Part shown: piece by piece, positions 35,164 through 42,536 of the stretch
How the letters are laid out: every line of letters begins with the position of its first letter
Position numbering within the stretch: the stretch's first letter is position 1
DNA from: Cohnella sp. AR92
GTDB lineage: Bacteria > Bacillota > Bacilli > Paenibacillales > Paenibacillaceae
Direction of reading: 5' to 3'
Assembly: GCF_003990975.1 (NCBI RefSeq)
Contig: NZ_RZJR01000005.1
Location: forward strand, 251,869 to 315,868
Length of the DNA stretch: 64,000 bases
Notes under the pieces: model-generated
Databases searched by the model: none
What the model was told of the DNA's origin: nothing
What the model saw: only the letters and a program-made list of their open reading frames with translations
Made by a program: the position numbers and the translations under genes

Positions 35164-35973
35164 ATGAAGAACTCAACGATAATCGGGCTTATTCTGGGGT
35201 TTTTTGCTCTGATTGTGGGGATGATCCTGAAGGGCGCCCCGATAACGTCTCTTATCTCCAACCCTGCGGCGTATGTTATCATCCTGATCGGAACCGCCGC
35301 ATCGGTCGTTATGGCCTTCCCGAGCCGCGACCTGGCCAAGCTGCCTAAGCTGTTCAAGATCATCTTCAAGGAACAGAAGCTGATCTCGAAGCAAGAAGTC
35401 ATCACGATGTTCATGGAATGGGCTTCGATTACCCGCCGCGAAGGCCTGCTCGCCCTGGAAGCACGGGTGGACGAGATCGAGGATCAATTCCTCAAGAACG
35501 GCATGCGGATGATCATCGACGGCAACGACCAAGACTTCGTGCGGGACGTGCTCCTCGAGGACATCTCCGCGACCGAGGACCGGCATAAGTCGGGCGCGCA
35601 GATCTTCTCCCAAGCCGGCATGTATGCCCCTACGCTGGGCGTACTCGGCGCCGTTATCGGCCTGATCGCCGCTCTCGGCAACCTGGATGAGATGGAGAAG
35701 CTTGCCCACGCCGTTGCCGGCGCCTTCGTTGCGACGGTTCTCGGTATCTTCACCGGTTACGTCCTCTGGCATCCGATGGCCAACAAGCTGAAGCGCCTCT
35801 CCAAGAGAGAAGTGGAGTTGCGCCTGATGATGGTCGAAGGCCTGCTCTCCATTCAATCCGGCGTCTCCACGACGGCGATCCAGCAGAAGCTGTCCGTCTT
35901 CTTGACCCCGACGGAGCGCCAACGCTTGGCCGAGAAGGAGGAAGCGTCTCGTGAGCAGAAGGAATCGGCATGA
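35164..35973 (+). CDS. motA: Flagellar motor stator protein MotA
   Basis: The protein has 269 residues from ATG 35164 (Bacillus MotA has 270). It has four membrane helices: MKNSTIIGLILGFFALIVGMIL, AAYVIILIGTAASVVMAF, and the pair around MYAPTLGVLGAVIGLIAALGN and AGAFVATVLGIFTGYVLW. The conserved proline of the third helix (YAPTLG) and the charged cytoplasmic loop that contacts FliG are present. With MotB it forms the proton channel that drives flagellar rotation. The motB start overlaps the motA end by 23 bases. Confidence 0.95.
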   Translation: MKNSTIIGLILGFFALIVGMILKGAPITSLISNPAAYVIILIGTAASVVMAFPSRDLAKLPKLFKIIFKEQKLISKQEVITMFMEWASITRREGLLALEARVDEIEDQFLKNGMRMIIDGNDQDFVRDVLLEDISATEDRHKSGAQIFSQAGMYAPTLGVLGAVIGLIAALGNLDEMEKLAHAVAGAFVATVLGIFTGYVLWHPMANKLKRLSKREVELRLMMVEGLLSIQSGVSTTAIQQKLSVFLTPTERQRLAEKEEASREQKESA

Positions 35974-36793
35974 GGAGCATGAAGAACACGCGGATGAATC
36001 CTGGCTGCTGCCTTATTCGGACTTAATGACGCTTCTGCTCGCCCTGTTCATCGTTCTGTACGCGGCGAGCTCGGTCAACACCTCGAAGCTCGAGGAACTG
36101 AGCAAGGCGTTCAACAACGCGTTCTCATCCGGCATCAGCATTCTGGACAAGAGCGCGATGATCGAAGCGGACGACGAGGCGAGCAAGAGCCAGAAGCAGC
36201 GCCACGAGGAGCTCGGCATCCGCACCCAGCAGGAGAAGCTGAAGGCGCAGGAGCAGCAGGATCTGGAGCACCTGAAGAAGGAGCTCGACCAGTACATCAA
36301 GAAGAACGGGCTGGTCACGCAGCTGCAGACGCAGCTCAATCAGTCCCAACTAATGATCACGATCCGCGACAACGCCCTGTTCGCCTCGGGCAGCGCGGAC
36401 GTCAAGCCTGCCGCGGAGAAGCTCGCCGTCGCGATCGGCCTGATGCTGCAGAAGTATCCGGATTACGAGGTATTGGTCTCCGGCCATACGGACAATCAGC
36501 CGATCAATACGTACGAGTTCAAGAACAACTGGGAGCTCAGCTCGCAGCGCGCGCTTAACTTCATGGAAGTGCTGCTCCAGAACAAATCGTTCGATCCGAA
36601 GAAATTCAGCTTCATCGGCTACGGCGAATACCGCCCCGTGGACTCGAACGCCACGGATGCCGGACGCGCGAAGAACCGCCGCGTCGAAGTGTCGATTCTG
36701 CGGAAGTATACGGATACCTCGGCGGAGAACACGGTGCTTAGCGCCATCTCCAGCGAAGCGAATGCTCCGGCAACGACCGCGACTTCCAATTAA
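35951..36793 (+). CDS. motB: Flagellar motor stator protein MotB
   Basis: The protein has 280 residues from GTG 35951, with AAGGAGG nine bases upstream inside motA. A short charged N-terminus leads into one membrane helix (SWLLPYSDLMTLLLALFIVLYAAS), whose aspartate in PYSDLMTL is the proton-binding residue. A coiled-coil linker rich in Gln/Glu follows, then an OmpA-like peptidoglycan-binding domain (LVSGHTDNQPI, NWELSSQRALNFMEVLL, GRAKNRRVEVSIL). Overlap with motA shows translational coupling. Confidence 0.95.
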   Translation: MSRRNRHEEHEEHADESWLLPYSDLMTLLLALFIVLYAASSVNTSKLEELSKAFNNAFSSGISILDKSAMIEADDEASKSQKQRHEELGIRTQQEKLKAQEQQDLEHLKKELDQYIKKNGLVTQLQTQLNQSQLMITIRDNALFASGSADVKPAAEKLAVAIGLMLQKYPDYEVLVSGHTDNQPINTYEFKNNWELSSQRALNFMEVLLQNKSFDPKKFSFIGYGEYRPVDSNATDAGRAKNRRVEVSILRKYTDTSAENTVLSAISSEANAPATTATSN

Positions 36794-36813
36794 TCGAACG
36801 CAAGAGCAAGTTG

Positions 36814-36837
36814 AAGGGCTGCCGATCGGCAGCCCTT
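36814..36837 (+). terminator. Terminator of motAB
   Basis: A perfect 24-bp palindrome (AAGGGCTGCCGA and its complement) followed by CTTGTTATT lies 20 bases after motB. Confidence 0.7.
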
Positions 36838-36858
36838 CTTGTTATTATGGCTCTGTAA

Positions 36859-36910
36859 TTGCTCTTGCTCATGCTCTTGTTCTTGCTCTTGCTCTTGCTC
36901 ATGCTTTTGC
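36859..36910. repeat. TTGCTC hexamer microsatellite
   Basis: Seven to eight imperfect TTGCTC/ATGCTC units run in tandem between the motB terminator and the next gene. No coding role is apparent. Confidence 0.65.
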
Positions 36911-36953
36911 GACTCCATGCGTGCGTGATGTCCGGCTGCCCGATTCCTTCCGA

Positions 36954-37709
36954 TTACGTACTCCGTTTAGCGAGCCGCTGAATCTCGTCGTTCGCTACCC
37001 GGCGAACCGGCGAAGGGGTCAACGCCTTCCCCTGCGCATGAGCTAGCCCTTGGCTTGAGCCGTTCGCGACGGCTACCATGGCGGCGGCGACATCGTCGCC
37101 TCTCACCGCTCGATACTTCCGCAGCGGCCCGGAGAGGACGGGAGCCAGAGCCGGCATGACGACGGCGGCGATTTTCTCTACAAGCCGGAACTCCTGACGT
37201 TCGCCCATCAGAAGCGAAGGCTGGAAGATGGCGAGCTCCGGCAGGCCGAGCGCGGCGAGATCCCTCTCCAATTCGCCTTTGACGCGGCTGTAGAACACCT
37301 TCGATTCGGCGGAGGAGCCGATCGCCGTAACGAGAAGAACCCGCTCGGCTCCAAGCTTCTTCGCCAGCCTTCCGAAGGCCAACGGATAATCGTAATCGAC
37401 GCGGCGGAAGGCTTGCTGCGAGCCCGCTACCCGAATGGTCGTTCCCAGAGCGCAGAACCAATCCTCCGGCGCCTCTCCTTCCCGCGCCAGCTTCTCCAGC
37501 TCTTCGATCGTTCCCGTCTCCGCCATCCGTTCGAAGTCGAGGACAAGCGTTCTAAGCTTGGGATGCTTCGAGCCGGTCTCTCTTCTGGCAAGCGAGATGA
37601 CCTGGCGGTACCGGTCATCGTCGAGCAATCGCCGAACGAGATGGGCGCCCACCAATCCGGTCGAGCCTATTACAACCGCGGTCTTGCCTGTTTGCCTGGA
37701 TTCGGCCAT
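36954..37709 (-). CDS. NAD(P)-binding oxidoreductase (HTATIP2-like atypical SDR)
   Basis: The protein has 251 residues. TAVVIGSTGLVGAHLVRRLLDD is the Rossmann dinucleotide-binding motif. DWFCALGTTIRVAGSQQAFRRVDYDYPL and FYSRVKGELERDLAALGL match the HTATIP2/CC3-like branch, where the usual catalytic Tyr-x-x-x-Lys is replaced by Y-S-R-V-K. The reaction is unknown. It is a single gene, 210 bases from the next minus-strand gene. Confidence 0.8.
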   Translation of the reverse strand: MAESRQTGKTAVVIGSTGLVGAHLVRRLLDDDRYRQVISLARRETGSKHPKLRTLVLDFERMAETGTIEELEKLAREGEAPEDWFCALGTTIRVAGSQQAFRRVDYDYPLAFGRLAKKLGAERVLLVTAIGSSAESKVFYSRVKGELERDLAALGLPELAIFQPSLLMGERQEFRLVEKIAAVVMPALAPVLSGPLRKYRAVRGDDVAAAMVAVANGSSQGLAHAQGKALTPSPVRRVANDEIQRLAKRST

Positions 37710-37834
37710 CGGTCTCCTGTCCTCCTGCTATTTCGGTTCGACGGCCTCGAGCTCTTGCGCAGCCTGCGGCAAAGCCTTTAGCTTTCAAACCTCTCGGCCT
37801 GCTCAGGACTCTGCCTTAAAGGTCTCTCTGCTCT

Positions 37835-37930
37835 CAAGTTTCCAGACCTTCAAGTTTCCCGACCTTCAAGTTTCTAGACCTTCAAGTTCCTCGACCTTCA
37901 AGTCTCTAGTCCTTCGAGCCCCTCAGCCTT
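37835..37930. repeat. 16-bp minisatellite, six copies
   Basis: Six head-to-tail units of exactly 16 bp begin CAAGTTTCCAGACCTT and drift by a few bases per copy (third unit CAAGTTTCTAGACCTT). The sixth unit contains the stop codon of the minus-strand gene at 37923. No function is evident. Confidence 0.85.
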
Positions 37931-38543
37931 CGCCATTCGCGACTGCGGCCGTCTTCTTCCTATCTCGTTCCATACGTTCCTTGCGAATTCCTGCCCACAG
38001 CGATAGATTCCTCCAGATCGCCGCGATATCCTGCCCGTAATGCCAAGCGGAGGACGACCACATGCCGCCGAGCTCCTCCCAGAAGCGCGCCTTCCCGCGC
38101 CAGCCAAGCTCCTCCAGCATCAGCAGGCGCTCTTCCGAACGCCCGAACTCCTTCGTTCGCCTAGCCGGCAGGTCCGCTTCCGTCGAGAAGCCGTACAGGA
38201 GCCGGATATGCTCCTCGACGAATCGATCGGTCCATAGCTCGTCTCTTCCCGCCACTCCCCATAAGTCCGGCAGCCGGTTGGCCGAGAGCGGGACGATTCG
38301 CCGGGAAGACAGCATTCGGGTCTCGTAGAGGGCTTGGCAGAAGGCGACATCCCCCCGAATGCCGTAATCTCTTCCGAACGCCAAGTACGCTTCCGCGCTC
38401 CCCGCTCCGATCCGAAGCTGCCGTCTCTCCGCGTACCGTTCCAGCTCCTCGGCGCTCACCTTCGCCTCGCCCGCAATCGGCGTCTTGCCGGACGGATCGC
38501 CCCCATCCTCGGTCCGATAGCGCCGTTCTTCCCAAGCAAGCAT
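37923..38543 (-). CDS. Possible glucosaminidase-fold (GH73-like) protein
   Basis: The protein has 206 residues. The segment AYLAFGRDYGIRGDVAFCQALYETRML resembles the GH73/glucosaminidase motif in which an alpha-helical acid residue precedes GDVAFAQALHET. LPDLWGVAGRDELWTDRFVEEHIRLLYGF resembles the later part where related enzymes have GLGATG and VRAHIQHLKAY. No signal peptide is present, and several usual residues are changed, so cell-wall hydrolysis is uncertain. Its stop codon lies within the 16-bp minisatellite. Confidence 0.5.
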   Translation of the reverse strand: MLAWEERRYRTEDGGDPSGKTPIAGEAKVSAEELERYAERRQLRIGAGSAEAYLAFGRDYGIRGDVAFCQALYETRMLSSRRIVPLSANRLPDLWGVAGRDELWTDRFVEEHIRLLYGFSTEADLPARRTKEFGRSEERLLMLEELGWRGKARFWEELGGMWSSSAWHYGQDIAAIWRNLSLWAGIRKERMERDRKKTAAVANGEG

Positions 38544-38695
38544 GCTTGTCCCCCCACTCGGCTGAGTCTGTTCTTCTCATTCTATTCGGAGGGAGTCCCT
38601 TACTTGCACTTCGGTCCTTCTCTGTTACAATTTATACAACAACGCGCGGATACCCACATATTCACGGTACGCACATCCCGTCATCCCCATAGGGG

Positions 38696-38849
38696 TGTGG
38701 ATAACCGAATAGGCTTCAAGCCTTGTCCTGTCTGGGTTCTGGCAGGTTATTCCCTAGCGAGTCCACAATTTACCCACAGATAATAACATGGTGTGCACAA
38801 TTATGTGGACAACGAAGAGGTTATCCACAAAATTGTGCACACCATGTTA
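38696..38849. promoter_or_regulatory. DnaA-box cluster with long inverted repeat upstream of tadA
   Basis: Two perfect DnaA boxes (TGTGGATAA at 38696, TTATCCACA at 38821) and four with one mismatch (38770, 38792, 38804, 38833) lie in ~150 bp. Four of the six sit in an inverted repeat: arms 38784-38813 and 38820-38849 match at 28 of 30 positions around a 6-base loop. No dnaA, dnaN or other origin gene is near. Likely uses are DnaA titration, regulation of tadA or a structured leader RNA. Confidence 0.7.
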
Positions 38850-38894
38850 ACAACGAATACACGTTCGCGGTAAAACAGAAAGGAGCCAGAACGA

Positions 38895-39365
38895 ATGATA
38901 GATCTTCAGCTCGAAGATGAGAAGTGGATGCAAGAAGCGATTAAGCAAGCAAGAATGGCAGAGGAGATCGGGGAGGTGCCCATCGGCGCGGTAATCGTTC
39001 GGAACGGCGAGATCGTCGGCTCCGGCTACAATGTCCGGGAGACGACGCATGATCCGACCGCCCACGCCGAGATGGTGGCCATACGCCAAGCGAGCGAGTC
39101 GCTCGGCGCATGGCGCCTGTTGGGCTGTACCTTATATGTAACGCTTGAACCTTGCCCGATGTGCGCGGGCGCTATTCTCCAGTCCCGCGTGGAGAGAATC
39201 GTGTACGGGACCGCCGATCCGAAGGCTGGGTGCGTCGGCACGCTGATGGATCTTCTGCGCGACAACCGCTTTAACCATATGACGGAGTGGACTTCAGGAG
39301 TGCTTCAGGAACAATGCGCCATGCTCTTGACCGATTTCTTCCGGCGGCTTCGCGTCCGCAAATAA
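38895..39365 (+). CDS. tadA: tRNA-specific adenosine deaminase
   Basis: The protein has 156 residues; AAAGGAG lies 10 bases before ATG 38895. The cytidine-deaminase fold carries zinc ligands His57 (HAE, with catalytic Glu59) and Cys87/Cys90 (PCPMC). It converts adenosine 34 to inosine in tRNA-Arg(ACG), an essential reaction in most bacteria. In Bacillus tadA is followed by the SRP RNA and dnaX; neither is seen here, so the local order differs. Its 3' end overlaps the convergent spo0E-like gene by 72 bases. Confidence 0.95.
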   Translation: MIDLQLEDEKWMQEAIKQARMAEEIGEVPIGAVIVRNGEIVGSGYNVRETTHDPTAHAEMVAIRQASESLGAWRLLGCTLYVTLEPCPMCAGAILQSRVERIVYGTADPKAGCVGTLMDLLRDNRFNHMTEWTSGVLQEQCAMLLTDFFRRLRVRK

Positions 39366-39557
39366 AACGATTGCATTCATAGGTTGTCTGCTTCTTCTTT
39401 GTTCCATGCGCCTTCTCTGGAGTTGAACAATCAATCGGTCAGCTTCTTCGCTTACTGCGACAATTTCCGGGTCGGTCAGATTACCCAGGTGGTTCGCCAT
39501 GTCATAAAGCCTATTCTGCAGCATCTTCAGGCGATGGATGAGAAGTGAATTATCCAT
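39294..39557 (-). CDS. Spo0E-family aspartyl-phosphate phosphatase
   Basis: The protein has 87 residues from ATG 39557. LIHRLKMLQNRLYDMANHLG and LTDPEIVAVSEEADRLIVQL form the two-helix Spo0E fold; the usual active-site signature is S-x-x-x-D, and SEEAD is visible here. Such proteins remove phosphate from Spo0A and delay sporulation. The tail (RRRMEQRRSRQPMN onward) is longer than usual and runs into the tadA gene on the opposite strand. The nearest GGAG is ~15 bases upstream, farther than ideal. Confidence 0.75.
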   Translation of the reverse strand: MDNSLLIHRLKMLQNRLYDMANHLGNLTDPEIVAVSEEADRLIVQLQRRRMEQRRSRQPMNAIVLFADAKPPEEIGQEHGALFLKHS

Positions 39558-39775
39558 TGGGGCTTCTGGCCGCTCCTTTCGTATTAGAAGATTCGTCACA
39601 CAGCGATAGCATCCGTGATCTAGACTCATTATATGATATATTTACGGCCTTTGATGTAGAACCGTGTCGAGCCAATCATTTTAATTTCTCTCAATTTCCG
39701 ACAATTTTGGTGCGAGGGAACTATTACCGCGGAATTAATAAATGCCGCTAATACGATAGTAAAGGAGTGTATGCG

Positions 39776-40474
39776 ATGACCGCACGTTTGCTGCTTGTCG
39801 AAGATGACGAATCCTTGCACCGAGGCATCGAATTTACGCTCCGCCAGGAAGGCTACGAGGTGGTCGGCGTGCGGCGGATCGCGGAAGCCGAGGCCGCGGT
39901 CAAGAACGCAAGATTCGACCTGCTTGTCCTCGACGTCCAGCTGCCCGACGGGAACGGCTTCGACTTCTGCAGCAGGCTGAGACAAGAATCCGACACCCCC
40001 GTGGTCTTCTTGACGGCAAGCGACAGCGAGCTGGATATCGTCCGCGGCCTGGACCTGGGCGGCGACGACTATATCACCAAGCCGTTCCGGCTGCGCGAAT
40101 TCCTGTCCCGCATCCAGGCGGTGCTTCGGCGCCATCACATGGGCACGGGCCGAAGCACGCAGAGCGAGACGGCGTCGATTCCGTCCGGGGATCTGATGCT
40201 GTACCCTCAGGAGATGCGGGTGACCAAGCAAGGCCGCGAAATCTCCCTTAGCATGACCGAGTTCCGCCTGCTGTCGCTGCTCATGAATCACCCGCGGGCC
40301 GTCCTGTCCAAGGAGCAGATTCTTCAGCAGCTCTGGCAGGAGGGCAGCGATTATATGGACGATAACACGATTGCGGTGAACGTCAGGCGCCTGCGCGAGA
40401 AGATCGAGGATAAGCCCAACGATCCGCAGAAAATAATAACGGTACGGGGGGCAGGCTACCGGTGGAACGGCTAA
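39776..40474 (+). CDS. OmpR-family response regulator
   Basis: The protein has 232 residues from ATG 39776, 8 bases after AAAGGAG. The receiver domain has the acidic pair in LLVEDDES and the phosphorylated Asp53 in LLVLDVQLPDGNGFD; TAS and K (DDYITKPF) complete the pocket. The C-terminal winged helix ends in DDNTIAVNVRRLREKIEDKP...VRGAGYRW. The kinase gene overlaps its last bases. The ABC exporter genes downstream are its likely targets. Confidence 0.94.
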   Translation: MTARLLLVEDDESLHRGIEFTLRQEGYEVVGVRRIAEAEAAVKNARFDLLVLDVQLPDGNGFDFCSRLRQESDTPVVFLTASDSELDIVRGLDLGGDDYITKPFRLREFLSRIQAVLRRHHMGTGRSTQSETASIPSGDLMLYPQEMRVTKQGREISLSMTEFRLLSLLMNHPRAVLSKEQILQQLWQEGSDYMDDNTIAVNVRRLREKIEDKPNDPQKIITVRGAGYRWNG

Positions 40475-41769
40475 ACGAGTCGAGACGAAGCTTCGGACAG
40501 GTGTGGCGCAATCCCGGGATCCGCCGGTTGGCCGTCGTCTGTCTGGTCTCGGCGCTCTTGCTCATGCTGTTTGCTTGGGCCTTCAGCCGCTATCAGGGAG
40601 AGCGCTTGAAGCGAGAATGGCTCGCCCGGGACGAACAGCTGATCGGTACGATCGCCGCCGGCCACCCCGAGATCGCTTCGGAGCTGCCCCGGCTGTTCGC
40701 GGACAATTCCTCCGGGGACTCCGCCATTCGGGAACGAGGCCGGGAGCTGGCGGCTCGTTACGGCTTGACGAGGTCGGTCGACCCCGCCGTCCTTCCGATC
40801 GTCGAGAGCTATCGAACGAATCTCTGGGCGACGCTGTCCATTGCGCTAGGTCTATTCGTCCTTCTATCCGCCGCGCTGCTGCTTCGGGTTTACGATCGCC
40901 CTTACCGCCATATTCGCCGGCTGGCCATCTCCTTGGAGAATTCGGTGAAGCAGAATGCGCCGATGGACAAGCCCCTCTACGAAGACGGAGAGCTGGGCTT
41001 GCTCTCCCACGCCGTTCAAGAGCTGTCCCTTCGTCTGCAGGAGACCATCGCCCAGCTTCACAAGGAGAAGTCGCTGCTTAAGGATACCGTGGCGGATATC
41101 TCCCATCAGCTCAAGACTCCGCTCGCCTCGCTCACGATCTACGTCGAGCTTCTGCAGGATCCCCGAACGAGCCAGAAGGACGCCCGCGAATTCCTCGATA
41201 CCTGCCGGCGCGAGCTGGACCGGATGGAATGGCTCATCCTGACGCTGCTGAAGATCGCCCGGCTGGAAGCGGAAGCGCTGGAGCTCGCTCCCGTCAAGGC
41301 TTCCCTCTCCCATACGATCGAGACGGCGCTCGATCCGCTCCGGAGCATGGCGGAACAACGCATGGTCGAGCTCGTCGTGAACGCCCAGGAAGAGCTGACG
41401 CTCCTTCACGACCCCCGATGGCTGTCGGAGGCGTTCACGAATCTGGTCAAGAACGCGATCGAGCACAGCCCCGAGGGCGGACAGGTCTCCATCCGGATCG
41501 AGCGCACCCCGTTGTTCGCCCATATCTCGGTGAAGGATCAAGGAGAGGGAATCGACGAACGGCACCTTCCCCATATTTTCAAGAAGTTCTACCAGTCCTC
41601 GCCCGCCGGAAGCGGCGTCGGTCTCGGCCTTCCGCTGGCGAAGTCGATCATCGAGAAGCACGAGGGGCTGATCTCCGCATCCAGCAGGCCGAAGGAAGGT
41701 ACCTCCTTCACCGTAACGCTTCCTCTCCACCGTTCCGGCTCCGCAGGACCTTCCCTTACAAATCTGTAA
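40462..41769 (+). CDS. Sensor histidine kinase
   Basis: The protein has 435 residues from GTG 40462, inside the end of the regulator gene. Two membrane helices (near residues 20-41 and 115-137) flank a ~70-residue outside domain. A HAMP-like linker follows, then the H-box DISHQLKTPLASLTIY and an HATPase domain with LVKNAIEHSPEGG, DQGEGID and GVGLGLPLAKSII. The outer loop is larger than in BceS-type kinases, so it may sense its own ligand. It forms an operon with the regulator and ABC genes. Confidence 0.93.
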   Translation: MERLNESRRSFGQVWRNPGIRRLAVVCLVSALLLMLFAWAFSRYQGERLKREWLARDEQLIGTIAAGHPEIASELPRLFADNSSGDSAIRERGRELAARYGLTRSVDPAVLPIVESYRTNLWATLSIALGLFVLLSAALLLRVYDRPYRHIRRLAISLENSVKQNAPMDKPLYEDGELGLLSHAVQELSLRLQETIAQLHKEKSLLKDTVADISHQLKTPLASLTIYVELLQDPRTSQKDAREFLDTCRRELDRMEWLILTLLKIARLEAEALELAPVKASLSHTIETALDPLRSMAEQRMVELVVNAQEELTLLHDPRWLSEAFTNLVKNAIEHSPEGGQVSIRIERTPLFAHISVKDQGEGIDERHLPHIFKKFYQSSPAGSGVGLGLPLAKSIIEKHEGLISASSRPKEGTSFTVTLPLHRSGSAGPSLTNL

Positions 41770-41846
41770 GCTGCCGCCTCCTGCCCTGTAAGGTTGAGGA
41801 TCTATACTTGGCTTATACCATGATACAGGGAAAGGATGAACGGTCG

Positions 41847-42536
41847 ATGAACATCATCGAAGCAGATAGACTAGTCAAGACTTACGGGAAGGACAGCACC
41901 AAGGTAGAAGCCTTGAGAGAGGTCAGCTTCAGCGTCTCCCAAGGGGAATTCGCCGCGATCGTAGGCTCCAGCGGCTCGGGCAAGAGCACTCTGCTCCACA
42001 TGCTGGGAGGACTCGATCACCCCACCTCGGGAACGGTGCGTATCGACGGAGAAGACCTCTACGCGCTGAAGGAACGGGAACGCGCCGTTTTCCGCCGCCG
42101 AAAGATCGGGTTTATTTTCCAATCGTTTAATTTGATTCCCGTCCTGAGCGTCGAAGAGAACATCCAGCTGCCGCTGCTCCTCGATCATCGCCAGCCGGAC
42201 AAGGAATACATTCGCGACCTGATCCATACGCTCGGCTTGGACGAACGGCGCAAGCATCTGCCTTCGGAGCTGTCCGGCGGTCAACAGCAGCGCGTCGCCA
42301 TCGGACGCGCCCTCGCTTATCGCCCGGCCATCGTGCTCGCCGACGAGCCGACCGGGAATCTGGACAGCGCCAACAGCCGCGAGGTCATGGAGCTTCTGAA
42401 GCTCGCCGTGCGGCAGTACCACCAGACGGTCATCGTCATCTCCCACGACATGAACATCGCCGCCGAAGCGGACCGCGTGCTGCGCATGCAGGACGGCAAG
42501 CTCGTCAGCGACACCCGAGGGGGCGACCGGGCATGA
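41847..42536 (+). CDS. ABC transporter ATP-binding protein (MacB/LolD type)
   Basis: The protein has 229 residues from ATG 41847, with GGGAAAGG upstream. Walker A is GSSGSGKST, the signature LSGGQQQR and Walker B VLADEPTGNLD, as in lipoprotein/antimicrobial-peptide exporters of the MacB/LolD class. It pairs with the FtsX-type permease, whose ATG overlaps its stop by 4 bases. The upstream two-component pair suggests induction by envelope stress or a peptide antibiotic. Confidence 0.93.
   Translation: MNIIEADRLVKTYGKDSTKVEALREVSFSVSQGEFAAIVGSSGSGKSTLLHMLGGLDHPTSGTVRIDGEDLYALKERERAVFRRRKIGFIFQSFNLIPVLSVEENIQLPLLLDHRQPDKEYIRDLIHTLGLDERRKHLPSELSGGQQQRVAIGRALAYRPAIVLADEPTGNLDSANSREVMELLKLAVRQYHQTVIVISHDMNIAAEADRVLRMQDGKLVSDTRGGDRA

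Noticed and set aside
36859-36910. TTGCTC repeats as a CRISPR array.
   Set aside because: The units are contiguous hexamers without spacers, and no cas genes are present; no CRISPR array was seen anywhere in the window.
37835-38107. A minus-strand ORF reading through the 16-bp repeats.
   Set aside because: It is a shadow frame of the GH73-like gene with no ribosome site; the 16-bp unit also changes frame each copy.
38696-38849. The DnaA-box cluster as the chromosomal replication origin.
   Set aside because: dnaA, dnaN, rpmH and other origin neighbours are absent, and there is no clear AT-rich unwinding region, so it is kept only as a DnaA-binding cluster.
39558-39775. A possible Spo0A box upstream of the spo0E-like gene (TTGTCGGAA near 39700).
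   Set aside because: The match to the 0A consensus is imperfect and isolated, so it is not called.
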